This document shows positions 48,801 to 55,069 of a DNA stretch of 64,000 bases, one piece after another (within the stretch, counting starts at the first letter, position 1; every line of letters begins with the position of its first letter). The DNA is from Micromussa lordhowensis (taxonomy: Eukaryota; Cnidaria; Anthozoa; Scleractinia; Lobophylliidae). The DNA is taken from assembly GCA_964020085.1 (NCBI GenBank), contig OZ026609.1, forward strand, positions 5,689,156 to 5,753,155. Reading direction: 5' to 3'. The translations under genes and the position numbers were made by a program. The notes under the pieces are model-generated. The model ran no database searches. It had not been told where the DNA came from and saw only the letters and a program-made list of their open reading frames with translations.

Positions 48801-51418
48801 AACTGTGAAGGTGTTTAGCTTTTACAAGCTTGTTGGATTGTTACATTCTCATCTAGATTCGTTTACGTAGACATTAATCTTGCCAACTGGTCACATTTTG
48901 AAGCAACAAACATTCGTTTTCTATTTGCATTTGCAGTACGTAACCACTGTTACAGTGGTCCATTCCAAAACAACGGAACCTCTCACTATCTTCAAGACAG
49001 CTACACATGTAATTCCCCTGTAGTGTCCACGGGGCTGAACTGCGAAGCTAAGTCACTTTTAAGACGTCGGACTTTTAATTTTCCCCTCAAGCTTAGCCGG
49101 GATTCTTCATCAGAACTAATGTTGCGCAGGGGAGCAGGGCTGGGGCAGTGTTAAGAGCGCTGGTCTACCACCATTGTGGACTGGGTTCGATTCCGGCCCA
49201 GTGTCATGTGTTGGTTGAGTCTGTTGTTGGTTCTGGCCTTGCTCCGAGGGTTTTTCTCCGCGGACTCCATTTTTTTTCTTTCCCCCCCCCCCCCCCCCCT
49301 TCCGCTGAAAAACCAATATTTCCAAATTCTAGTTCGATCGGGATAGAGGACCCGCATGAAAACCAGCTAAGGCTGATGTGGTTTCCTCTCTAAATATTAC
49401 AATTTTTGTTTTTTTAATCTGGTGATAAAGCGTGTGTTGTTGTTGTTACATGTACTAACTTTTGTCAAGGAAGATAATTAAGGAAACTGAGTGCAATGCT
49501 CTGTAAGACTATTTCAGGTAGAAAAGTATCATAAAATATCCTTTAGATAGCTAAACTTGTAGATTTCAAACGCTAAACTGTTCTGCTTTCTTTTCAGTGA
49601 TGGATTATTGCCACAATTCTCCATGCAAAAACAGTGGAACATGTCACAATCTTGCAGATAACTACGCATGTGACTGCCCTAATCAATTTATAGGACATAA
49701 CTGTGAAGGTTTGTCGCAAGTTTGTAGAAAGTATACTGACTGACAGTACAGAGATTTAAACTTTATTCCATTCTTTCACTTGTACGTTCACTATATGTAT
49801 AAATGTGGTGTCGTGGAAATAATTATTACGCCATTTCCGAGGTGCCTTATTCCTCTATGCCAAAACGAGTCTTCGTGTTAAACCATTTATATGAAAATGG
49901 GCTGTTGGCCTTACAGGTTCAATCTGATGCAAATCAAACTCGTGTTCATATGCATGAGGAGTCGTTTTGAAGCAAATGTACAAGGTACCTCGGAAACGGC
50001 CTATTATACTCGACCAAAGTATTAATTCACGAGAAGAAATCATCTGCGTTATTATAATTGTTTTAAGAACAATTCTCACCAACTTTGTATATTATTTTCA
50101 GTGATGGACCATTGTTACAATAGTCCTTGCCAAAACAATGGAACGTGTCGCAACAATTTGGAAAACTACACTTGTACGTGCCTCGCAGAATTCACAGGAC
50201 CAAACTGCGAAGGTGTGTCTCATGTATATTGAAATGTTGCATTACCCGTTTACGTGCATACCGTTTTTAACCTTATTACAATAAAAGATTTTATAATGCC
50301 CGAACGCACTGTCTACTCCAACTTGTTTGTTTGTTTTTTGGCAGTTACGAATTATTGTCAAAGAAGCCCCTGTCAAAACAACGGAACGTGTCACAATATT
50401 CCAGACAATTACTCATGTGATTGTCCTGCAGGTTCCTCAGGGCTGGAATGCGAAGGTAAGTGAAAAGGGTTTCTGATTTCTGCCGTTCATCTAAGTTTCC
50501 ATAGGACTTTTGTGTTTAATAATGACAACAGCCACGATATATAATTAACTATTGCTTTCAAACAGACATAGATAGTCGCTTATAATGTGTTAAATGAAGA
50601 TGTCATTCACTTTTTTCTTTCAGTGATGGATTATTGTTTCAACTCTCCCTGCCAAAACAATGGAACATGCCGCAGTCTTGCCGATGACTATACATGTGAT
50701 TGTCCTAATCAATTTGCAGGACAAAAGTGTGAAGGTAAGTTTTAAACTCTAACAAATTAAGAAAACAAAACTAACAGCCTGTGAGATTCCCGAAAAGTCT
50801 TTTGTAGTTTTAATATTCTGTTTTTGCTTATTTTCATACTTAATTAGTCAAAACATTGCTAAAATTTGTTACTGGGAACTTCGCTCATTCACGAATTGCC
50901 ACCAAGATAAATGTAATCAGTGGGTCGCTCAACGAAGCGTTAACTGCAGTAGGCCATATTCTCGGAATTGGACTGGAACTAGCTTGCAATGGAGGTTCAC
51001 GCAAAGGAAAATTATTAGAAAGAAAATGTCATTTGCAGTTGACTGAAAAGACTTCCCGCATAAGCCTAAGTTGCAAGCTAGCTTCAGTTCAATACCTAGA
51101 ATACGAGAAGGCTTATTTGGCTTTAGTTATTATTTCAAAGTAGCAAAATTCGAAAAAGACTTCCCGACTTCTTCTTCTGCGCGCATAACTTATAATAATA
51201 ACCTTTAATAGCTTCAGTTTACTAATATGCTAAGTTGTAATAAACTTACAACATTTTTCATTAGGTTTTCATTGAATTAAGTGTGCTTTTCTTTTTTTAC
51301 CCTTCAAAAGCATGGTCATGATAGTGCCCCTTTCAATGAGAGAACAAAAGAACTATCTCTGTCTTAATTGATTATGAATAATGCTCACTAGCTCTGATTG
51401 TATTTCTTATTTCAGTGA
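21100..51418 (+). CDS. giant modular VWA-EGF-WSC-F5/8C-FN2 extracellular protein, at least 34 coding exons, 3' end lost in gap
   Basis: About 2130 residues are encoded before the N gap. Order by residue: signal peptide 1-30; VWA1 31-211; EGF 212-249; WSC-like 250-361; F5/8C 362-518; FN2 519-569; EGF x2 to 648; VWA2 649-835; EGF x2 to 912; VWA3 913-1089; half-EGF 1090-1119; EGF x2 to 1195; VWA4 1196-1384; EGF x2 to 1462; VWA5 1463-1649; then thirteen 37-residue EGFs to 2130 and the start of another. Every module exon is symmetric phase 1-1 except the F5/8C trio (1-1, 1-0, 0-1). MIDAS motifs are intact in VWA2, VWA4 and VWA5 and degraded in VWA1 and VWA3. No transmembrane segment is seen, but the C terminus is missing. 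Known families suggest a secreted matrix or adhesion protein. The exact orthologue is not recognised, and the gene could be two genes if the assembly is wrong. Confidence 0.85.
24677..25219 (+). CDS. VWA1 exon of giant gene (degraded MIDAS)
   Basis: A 181-codon exon after TTTCTTAG. It opens [20 protein letters not shown]; DxSxS reads D-G-S-S-Q, and the TDG motif reads TSH in [12 protein letters not shown]-glycosylation sequons are frequent. Closest match inside the window is the VWA exon at 59903-60436. Confidence 0.9.
25638..25751 (+). CDS. EGF1 exon of giant gene
   Basis: Six Cys in EGF spacing (CISSPC, GGTC, NCSC, DHC). CISSPC fits the O-glucose consensus C-x-S-x-P-C. The exon is 114 nt, phase 1-1. 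Confidence 0.9.
25785..25975 (-). repeat. dispersed repeat family R1, copy 4 (partial, inverted)
   Basis: Intronic. Shares the GAAATTTGAGAACGCAGCTC and AACGATGGCATCACGATAAT blocks with the other R1 copies. Confidence 0.5.
26240..26575 (+). CDS. WSC-like domain exon of giant gene, with a 12-Asp run
   Basis: A 112-codon exon. It starts [10 protein letters not shown], then [20 protein letters not shown] and a last Cys in TDC, the layout of a WSC-like cysteine domain. Twelve consecutive Asp codons (26500-26535, GAT with two GAC) precede the final strand [10 protein letters not shown]. Assignment to the WSC family is by motif layout only. Confidence 0.75.
26500..26535 (+). repeat. (GAT/GAC)12 coding microsatellite
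   Basis: Twelve in-frame Asp codons inside the WSC-like exon, following CPTN. Likely length-polymorphic. Confidence 0.9.
26748..26909 (+). CDS. F5/8C exon 1 of giant gene
   Basis: A 54-codon phase 1-1 exon: [30 protein letters not shown] and the strand NPYSEIDLG. The intron position and phase match the first F5/8C exon of the minus-strand membrane gene. Confidence 0.85.
27082..27206 (+). CDS. F5/8C exon 2 of giant gene
   Basis: A 125-nt phase 1-0 exon after CTCTTAACAG. Encodes [10 protein letters not shown] and a [14 protein letters not shown] strand. The donor is TGTACG|GTAAGA. Confidence 0.85.
27946..28129 (+). CDS. F5/8C exon 3 of giant gene
   Basis: A 184-nt phase 0-1 exon: [15 protein letters not shown], then CIRTDLEGC with the closing Cys of the discoidin fold, followed by a short tail. 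Confidence 0.85.
28180..28306. repeat. palindromic MITE-like element
   Basis: Arms TTATTGACTGAGTGGGAGGG and a diverged inverted copy ending CAAGTCAATAAA surround a central TCATGACGTCCTGA palindrome. Intronic. Confidence 0.5.
29759..29785 (+). repeat. (CAA)n microsatellite
   Basis: Nine uninterrupted trinucleotide units inside the intron. Confidence 0.9.
31102..31254 (+). CDS. fibronectin type II (FN2) exon of giant gene
   Basis: A 51-codon phase 1-1 exon with the FN2 signature: [27 protein letters not shown]2 domains in other proteins bind collagen or glycans. Confidence 0.85.
31906..32028 (+). CDS. EGF2 exon of giant gene
   Basis: A 41-codon phase 1-1 exon: [15 protein letters not shown] ... 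YHCICSE ... ENC. Confidence 0.85.
32634..32747 (+). CDS. EGF3 exon of giant gene
   Basis: 38 codons. [16 protein letters not shown] start, with GYRCEC and QNC; the DxDEC-like opening resembles calcium-binding EGFs. Confidence 0.9.
33271..33302. repeat. short perfect hairpin
   Basis: TAGCGGGCCGT and ACGGCCCGCTA flank a short AT-rich loop inside the intron. It may be an element terminus or a stand-alone hairpin. Confidence 0.5.
33726..34286 (+). CDS. VWA2 exon of giant gene (intact MIDAS)
   Basis: 187 codons. MIDAS residues are all present: DGSSS, the Thr in GGTYTGKAL, and TDG in VMTDGVS. The open frame runs past the exon; the donor is AGAG|GTAGTG. Confidence 0.9.
35368..35475 (+). CDS. EGF4 exon of giant gene
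   Basis: 36 codons. CSDNPC, SGVC, KCAC, DRC; six Cys with a short C3-C4 loop. Confidence 0.85.
35598..35720 (+). CDS. EGF5 exon of giant gene
   Basis: 41 codons. [18 protein letters not shown] then YECTC and ENC. It begins like a calcium-binding EGF. Confidence 0.85.
36215..36870 (-). mobile_element. degraded non-LTR retrotransposon 3' fragment
   Basis: On the minus strand, broken frames read like the C-terminal end of a LINE reverse transcriptase ORF: YCSLVWG, LQK, then [24 protein letters not shown] and [12 protein letters not shown], with SLPCNIRES. The segments are in more than one frame, so it is a dead copy. It lies in the intron before VWA3. Confidence 0.65.
36952..37482 (+). CDS. 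VWA3 exon of giant gene (degraded MIDAS)
   Basis: 177 codons. DxSxS reads D-S-S-R-N and the TDG position reads IAG ([10 protein letters not shown]). It lacks the usual metal ligands but keeps the Rossmann-like strands ([15 protein letters not shown]). Confidence 0.88.
37500..37690 (+). repeat. ACGA-type tetranucleotide microsatellite
   Basis: Dense GAAC/GACG/CGAA repeats directly after the VWA3 donor. They keep an artefactual open frame rich in Asn, Glu, Arg and Thr. Confidence 0.85.
37936..38025 (+). CDS. half-EGF exon of giant gene
   Basis: Only 30 codons, symmetric phase 1-1, with consensus AG and GT ends. It has four Cys ([21 protein letters not shown]) matching C1-C4 of an EGF; C5 and C6 are missing. 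Confidence 0.7.
38370..38430. repeat. (AAT)n/(ATT)n microsatellite
   Basis: AAT units that turn into ATT units, a short foldback, in the intron after the half-EGF exon. Confidence 0.9.
38686..38890 (+). mobile_element. Penelope-like element fragment (GIY-YIG region end)
   Basis: The frame reads [20 protein letters not shown], then one stop, then [20 protein letters not shown] and [13 protein letters not shown]. This resembles the C-terminal end of Penelope-like polyproteins with a GIY-YIG nuclease. It is a relic with an internal stop. Confidence 0.6.
38888..39020 (-). repeat. tRNA-derived SINE (inverted)
   Basis: The reverse complement contains a B-box-like GGTTCGATTCC and a tail with GTGGGTTGAGTTTGTTGTTG and TTTTTCTCCGGGT, the same family as the copy at 49128-49410. 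Confidence 0.65.
39483..39593 (+). CDS. EGF6 exon of giant gene
   Basis: 37 codons. [20 protein letters not shown]. Confidence 0.9.
39785..40190. repeat. long dispersed repeat R2, copy 1
   Basis: Contains several GTTTCTATCGAGTTGTAG-type segments in both orientations and a CATCATTACGTCAACA segment. A second copy lies at 58905-59800, with an extra insertion there. Confidence 0.65.
40259..40375 (+). CDS. EGF7 exon of giant gene
   Basis: 39 codons. [22 protein letters not shown]. Confidence 0.9.
40955..41521 (+). CDS. VWA4 exon of giant gene (intact MIDAS)
   Basis: 189 codons. DGSGS, the Thr in [10 protein letters not shown], and TDG in VLTDGLS are all present. Confidence 0.92.
41597..41808. 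repeat. MITE with GACTGCGAGCAGTC-type ends
   Basis: GACTGCGAGCAGTCTCCGTT and a diverged inverted copy (GGGACTACTCGCAG) enclose about 210 bp. Both arms also share TTGCTCAAAAATCC / GGATTTTCGAGCAA. Confidence 0.6.
42167..42280 (+). CDS. EGF8 exon of giant gene
   Basis: 38 codons. [20 protein letters not shown]. Confidence 0.9.
42312..42730. repeat. MITE with AGGGC(C/T)TCTTTAC ends
   Basis: Left AGGGCTTCTTTACACGAGCC and right GGGTCGCGTAAAGAGGCCCT are inverted copies. About 420 bp, non-coding. Confidence 0.6.
43042..43161 (+). CDS. EGF9 exon of giant gene
   Basis: 40 codons. DVDECATG start typical of a calcium-binding EGF, then CSENQVC, TCLC, ENC. Confidence 0.9.
43836..44396 (+). CDS. VWA5 exon of giant gene (intact MIDAS)
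   Basis: 187 codons. DSSGS, Thr in YTYTGDAL, and TDG in VLTDGRA are present. Confidence 0.92.
44412..44642. repeat. MITE with AGGGCTACGTTCAC ends
   Basis: Left AGGGCTACGTTCACGC and right GTGTGAACATAGCCTA are inverted copies. It follows the VWA5 donor. Confidence 0.6.
44811..44921 (+). CDS. EGF10 exon of giant gene
   Basis: 37 codons. [20 protein letters not shown]. The intron after it is a duplicate of the intron after EGF14. Confidence 0.9.
45250..45490 (+). repeat. duplicated intron segment, copy 1
   Basis: Shares blocks such as TTTAAATTGAAGGAAACCTG, AACCATAAAGGA and CAAGATGCGCAAAC in the same order with 46790-47035. Confidence 0.7.
45516..45626 (+). CDS. EGF11 exon, type A
   Basis: 37 codons. 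[27 protein letters not shown]. Type A carries the CPAGSSG-x-NC end that fits the O-GlcNAc consensus. Confidence 0.9.
46176..46286 (+). CDS. EGF12 exon, type B
   Basis: 37 codons. [30 protein letters not shown]. Confidence 0.9.
46420..46530 (+). CDS. EGF13 exon, type C
   Basis: 37 codons. [30 protein letters not shown]. Confidence 0.9.
46650..46760 (+). CDS. EGF14 exon, type A
   Basis: 37 codons. [27 protein letters not shown]. Confidence 0.9.
46790..47035 (+). repeat. duplicated intron segment, copy 2
   Basis: Partner of 45250-45490. Here it lies in the intron between EGF14 (A) and EGF15 (B). Confidence 0.7.
47369..47479 (+). CDS. EGF15 exon, type B
   Basis: 37 codons. [30 protein letters not shown]. 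Confidence 0.9.
47505..47655 (-). mobile_element. non-LTR reverse transcriptase fragment
   Basis: The minus strand reads [18 protein letters not shown], then [18 protein letters not shown], the style of the region after the reverse transcriptase core in endonuclease-type LINEs. Only about 50 codons survive, between EGF15 and EGF16. Confidence 0.65.
47718..47828 (+). CDS. EGF16 exon, type C
   Basis: 37 codons. [30 protein letters not shown]. Confidence 0.9.
47952..48062 (+). CDS. EGF17 exon, type A
   Basis: 37 codons. [30 protein letters not shown]. No type B exon follows before the next type C. Confidence 0.9.
48285..48535. repeat. pogo/Tigger-like MITE cluster
   Basis: Repeated CAGTTGAACCTCGATATAAC / TCTAACGAAGGGCCAAAGGA segments in both orientations, the terminus type of pogo-like elements. 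It sits where a type B EGF exon would be expected. Confidence 0.6.
48700..48810 (+). CDS. EGF18 exon, type C
   Basis: 37 codons. [30 protein letters not shown]. Confidence 0.9.
48937..49047 (+). pseudogene. dead type A EGF exon in giant gene
   Basis: Same 111-nt length and acceptor (TTTGCAG) as the active exons, and the frame is open. Three Cys are lost (C2 to F, C3 to S, C5 to S), so each of the three EGF disulfides loses one partner. The donor is CT instead of GT (GCGAAG|CTAAGT). Skipping keeps the reading frame because the exon is symmetric. Confidence 0.85.
49128..49410 (+). repeat. tRNA-derived SINE
   Basis: tRNA-like head with TTAAGAGCGCTGGTCTACCA and the B-box GGTTCGATTCC, a body with TTGGTTGAGTCTGTTGTTGG and GAGGGTTTTTCTCC, a C-run and a tail. 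Same family as 38888-39020. Confidence 0.75.
49598..49708 (+). CDS. EGF19 exon, type B
   Basis: 37 codons. [30 protein letters not shown]. Confidence 0.9.
50102..50212 (+). CDS. EGF20 exon, type C
   Basis: 37 codons. [30 protein letters not shown]. Confidence 0.9.
50345..50455 (+). CDS. EGF21 exon, type A
   Basis: 37 codons. [30 protein letters not shown]. Confidence 0.9.
50624..50734 (+). CDS. EGF22 exon, type B
   Basis: 37 codons. [30 protein letters not shown]. Last complete exon before the gap. Confidence 0.9.
51416..51418 (+). CDS. start of a further EGF exon, cut by gap (type C expected)
   Basis: Acceptor TTATTTCAG is followed by TGA, read in phase as (G)TG-A, the same first bases as the other EGF exons that begin VM. 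The rest lies in the Ns. Confidence 0.7.
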   Translation, partial: 

Positions 51419-51618
51419 NNNNNNNNNNNNNNNNNNNNNNNNNNNNNNNNNNNNNNNNNNNNNNNNNNNNNNNNNNNNNNNNNNNNNNNNNNNNNNNNNN
51501 NNNNNNNNNNNNNNNNNNNNNNNNNNNNNNNNNNNNNNNNNNNNNNNNNNNNNNNNNNNNNNNNNNNNNNNNNNNNNNNNNNNNNNNNNNNNNNNNNNNN
51601 NNNNNNNNNNNNNNNNNN
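51419..51618. other. assembly gap, exactly 200 N
   Basis: The round length suggests a placeholder of unknown true size. The 3' end of the giant gene, including its stop codon, is missing here. Confidence 0.95.
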
Positions 51619-51848
51619 CAGCGAATTGGTTGGTGTAGTCTTCCTCTGTGAAAGTGCTCAGAGCAGACCGCCGAATGCTCGCTGGGTTCCCAATGAGCAC
51701 GTTTAGATTTCACAAAATCAACGCACTTCCTCGTTCGCCTTTGCTTTTCGCTCTCACTTTTACCGTAAAACGGTTTGGGATGAAGGAGTATCCCTTTTTC
51801 TTTGCTTCAAACATTGCTACAGCCGAAAACAACGCATCTCTCAGGCAT
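51619..51848 (-). pseudogene. broken THAP-domain gene, N-terminal part
   Basis: The minus strand starts with an ATG at 51848 and reads MPERCVVFGCSN, the THAP N terminus (C-x4-C), and later HWEPSEHSAVCSEHF, its C-x2-H end. An in-frame TGA follows CSNV. After the HF motif the frame shifts by one base into FTEEDYTNQFA. THAP domains are DNA-binding and common in P-element-type transposases. It runs into the gap, so the rest is unseen. Confidence 0.75.
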
Positions 51849-52256
51849 GGTTTCAGCTCTAATCGAAGTCTCAACACACGAAGCTTACAGTCCGGGTTTT
51901 ACGTCACGAATTACACTCGACCCATTCCCTTTCGGCAGGTTCCGCGGCTCGGTGATTCGAATCTCGATTTTCCGCCACTTTGAAAATTCATAAAAAATTC
52001 CGGATTTGACCAAAAATCAAAAATTTTTGCGCCATTTTGCTCAGAATTATAACAAGATTAAATTAAGCAAATAAAAATTTTTGGGTTTATTCACGTAGCA
52101 GTATAGCTTTGTTATGCAATTAGTATGTCTGCTTGTTGCTATCCACATTATTGGAACACAACTACAATCTTACGATACGGCTCGTACGTTTTATATTTGC
52201 ACATATTTTAAGACATTCGCTTAACGATTGCCAGTATAAATGTGATTCTGTGGGTT

Positions 52257-52316
52257 TAACAATTAGATTATGAGCTCGAGAATTCTATTTCGGATAGAAT
52301 AATCTAATTGTTCACA
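52257..52316. repeat. 60-bp palindrome
   Basis: AACAATTAGATTAT and ATAATCTAATTGTT surround a GAATTCTAT-type core. Its ends match the longer palindromes at 52393 and 59340. Confidence 0.6.
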
Positions 52317-52392
52317 GACACTTGGAAAACGCAAGAAAGCGAGGCCACCATTTTGATAACAACAGCACACTGCTTGGCAACTCCCTATCTAC

Positions 52393-52492
52393 TTAACAAT
52401 GAGCTCGAGATTTCTATCGCGTGATAGTTGACGAGGGCGCAGCCCGAGTCAACTATCGCGCGATAGAAATCGAGAGCGAATAATCTAATTGT
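52393..52492. repeat. palindromic MITE, copy 1
   Basis: AGCTCGAGATTTCTATCGCG and CGCGATAGAAATCGAGAGCG arms flank GATAGTTGACGAGGGCGCAG and its partner. The right end is TAATCTAATTGTT. Related to 59340-59455. Confidence 0.65.
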
Positions 52493-52697
52493 TTTAGTAT
52501 AAATCTACTAGTCGTTCAAAACTTAATCTAAATCCTTTTCTCAACACTTCGAAAACGCCAAGAAACGGCCGTCATTTTGTTAACAAGTGCACACTGTTAC
52601 GCTACTCACTATCTATCACAGAATAGATAGTGAGTAGCGTAGCCAATCAGAGAACGGCCTTTGTGATAGACTAGAACGCTAGTAGATTTATACTAAA
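52493..52697. repeat. MITE with TTTAGTATAAATCTACTAG ends
   Basis: Inverted ends TTTAGTATAAATCTACTAG and CTAGTAGATTTATACTAAA; the centre is a second palindrome (TACGCTACTCACTATCT / AGATAGTGAGTAGCGTA). Confidence 0.65.
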
Positions 52698-53007
52698 CTA
52701 GAATATATAGCGAGTAGACAGGCGAAGAAGACAGGCGGCATTTGTGATAGAACACTAGTAGATTTATGCTTATTTTCTATAGTTCATATATAAGTAAGAC
52801 TTCTGTACCACGCAACTTAATAAGTTCTACAAAACATCATCTCCGAAGTAGCTTACAGATACCTCAATTACGGTTGAGTTCACTCTGTTGATTTCGATTT
52901 TAAATATTCTCAAACAGGTTTGTTTGTTTTAATTAATATTCTGTTCCGTCAAATATGGAGTCAGTTTCGAGCTTGAAATTGAGCCTACAACCAATATAGA
53001 TTTTTTT

Positions 53008-53008
53008 T

Positions 53009-53039
<31 letters not shown>

Positions 53040-53085
53040 TCCAACTTAAGCAGTTGGAAAGAAGAAGCCTGAAAAAAAGATCAGT

Positions 53086-53117
<32 letters not shown>

Positions 53118-53265
53118 GATACCTGTGCGATGCTCTACCAACTGATGAGCTATGAAGCCGCACATTGGGAGCGAGGTCAATTAAATGAGTTCATATCTTC
53201 CCGTGAGGAGTGAAATGATGTGAAGTATATATGAAATAATTCATATTTGAACTGTGGCTGTAGAT

Positions 53266-53296
<31 letters not shown>

Positions 53297-53505
53297 TCCA
53301 ACTTAAGCAGTTGGAAAGAAGCCTGAAAAAAAAGGATCAGAGCTTCAACGGTCACGGGTTCGAATCCCGTTGAGGCACTGATCTTTTTTTCAGGCTTCTT
53401 CTTTCCAACTGCTTAAGTTGGAAAATTTACTGCGATGATTATTCTTCACTTTCATCTACTGCCGCAGTTCAAATATGAACTATTTCATATATACTTCACA
53501 TAGAT
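53008..53505. repeat. tRNA-like SINE cluster with direct and inverted copies
   Basis: A block containing TCATCGCAGTAAATTTTCCA and CTTAAGCAGTTGGAAAGAAG is present at about 53015 and 53278 in one orientation, and at about 53400-53450 inverted. Copies include a B-box TTCGAATCCCG. Confidence 0.7.
53085..53159 (-). ncRNA. tRNA-like head of the SINE cluster
   Basis: The minus strand can form an acceptor stem (GGCTTCA/TGAAGC), a D arm with AGCTCATCAGTTGGTAGAGC, and a T arm with GGGTTCGAATCCC. The loop would place GGT as anticodon. The D arm has extra bases, so it is likely a SINE head. Confidence 0.45.
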
Positions 53506-53646
53506 TTTTTTTGGAAAACTAACAAAACAAAAATAAACAAAGAAACCAGCACGAGTTTTTGTTCCATACAGCCTGATGAGCTCAACAAAACATCAAGTCT
53601 CAAGCAGTTTCCAATTACTTCAAATCAAACAGTTTTCGACTGTCCA

Positions 53647-54240
53647 GTGAAGTGGAAAAAGGATTCTACTGAGATTTACTTCCTTTTACATAGCAAAAAA
53701 TCACAAAGGAGACTAAAAATGGCAACTTTTAAATACGCACGCGCACGATGCAAAACATGCCCTTTCATTCGTAACGTTGAGAAAATATCGGGCCCCAAGC
53801 GATCCATCAAGATCACTGATCATTTCACCTGTACCTCAGCCAATGTCATCTACTGCATAACTAGCACTCTTTGCAAAAAGTTCTACATCGGCGAAACAGG
53901 GAGACGACTAGGCGACCGATTCCGAGAACACCTTCATGACGTAGAGAAAGACGACAAAAACGCATTTAAAGGGTCGCGAGACACTTTAATCTGCGGCCTT
54001 TCCCCACATCAAGAAAGCACGGAAAGCCGCAGAACTCTAGAACAAAAATTTATTTAACCCTCACGGTATCAACGAACGCTTTTCATTCAACTAGTTTATT
54101 CTGTTGTTTTTCACGTTACCATGCACCAACCAATAGCGCAGTTCCATCTTTCGGTATATAAACCACTCACAATCGACAATTCCTCGATTCGCTCCGATGA
54201 AGGGCTAACGCTCGAAACGTCAGCTTTCTAATCTCTTTAC
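53647..54240 (+). mobile_element. Penelope-like element remnant with GIY-YIG nuclease
   Basis: The frame 53647-54057 encodes TSANVIYCITSTLCKKFYIG followed by ETGRRLGDRFREHLHDV, the GIY-YIG motif region of Penelope-like polyproteins. After EQKFI the frame is lost; the expected end (NPHGINERFSFN) continues in another frame. Downstream GATGAAGGGCTAACGCTCGA and AACGTCAGC are the usual 3' flank of these elements. Confidence 0.8.
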
Positions 54241-54975
54241 GGTGGCCAATTCACATTATCAACTCAGTTGATAAAACCAAATTATCTTCTTATACTCCCC
54301 ACCGACGCAGCACCACAGTTAAGGTATATTTTGCTAAAAAAACAACTGTGTGTCATGGAGTATAGTGGAGTTCAAAAAACATCAGCAGAACAACAGATGA
54401 GGTGTCACCTAGTTGATTCTGTTTAAGCGAGCACCTTGATTTAGATAATCATAAACAGTTTGTTTTAGACGTTTTCAGTCAACTATGGCAATATGGGCTC
54501 AATTTCGAGTTGAAACGGAGCCTACAGCCAATATAGCTTTCTCATTAGAATGTGCTGATAGCTTGGTTGAAAAACTAAAAAAAACTAAAAATAAATAAAC
54601 AAAGAAACCAGCATATAAAAAATAAAACAGTTTGGTACAAACTATGCACTTGCTGAAAGGGAGGTTAGTTCATTTTTAAGAATTCTAGTGTGGATAGAGG
54701 GCGACTAGTCAGGCGCTACAAAGATATGGAATATGTAATGTCTGAAGTACATTTTAAGGAATTACTACACCCAATATCCATGCAACCAAAGGTTTCCGTT
54801 TTTCTTGTCCTTGAAGTATCATGACAGGTTGCGATATGCTTAATGACTCGAAACAATGATTATGTAGATCGGCTGCATTTTTTTTGTTCTATTTACATAT
54901 AGCATGTCGACAGATTAAAACTCCATCGATCATCAAGGCGACCTTAAAAGCCGCCTTTAAGTTACTCTGGCAAAG
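54241..54975. other. upstream flank of the second VWA-EGF gene
   Basis: No coding or RNA gene seen. Contains the tail of the Penelope-like remnant. The promoter of the downstream gene should be near its right end. Confidence 0.45.
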
Positions 54976-55069
54976 ATGGCCTGTGTAAATAGAACAGGCC
55001 TATCATCTTTGGCGTTTACATTTTACTTGCTATCATTACTTCTTTGGATTAGTTCCACAAAAGCTGAAG
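54976..55069 (+). CDS. exon 1 of second VWA-EGF gene: signal peptide
   Basis: Begins MACVNRTGLSSLAFTFYLLS; hydrophobic core and a cleavage region near TKA. Donor GAAG|GTATGT, phase 1. Confidence 0.8.

Noticed and set aside
50856..51143. 95-codon frame in the last intron before the gap
   Set aside because: No domain, no matching splice sites, and the neighbouring exons join in phase without it.
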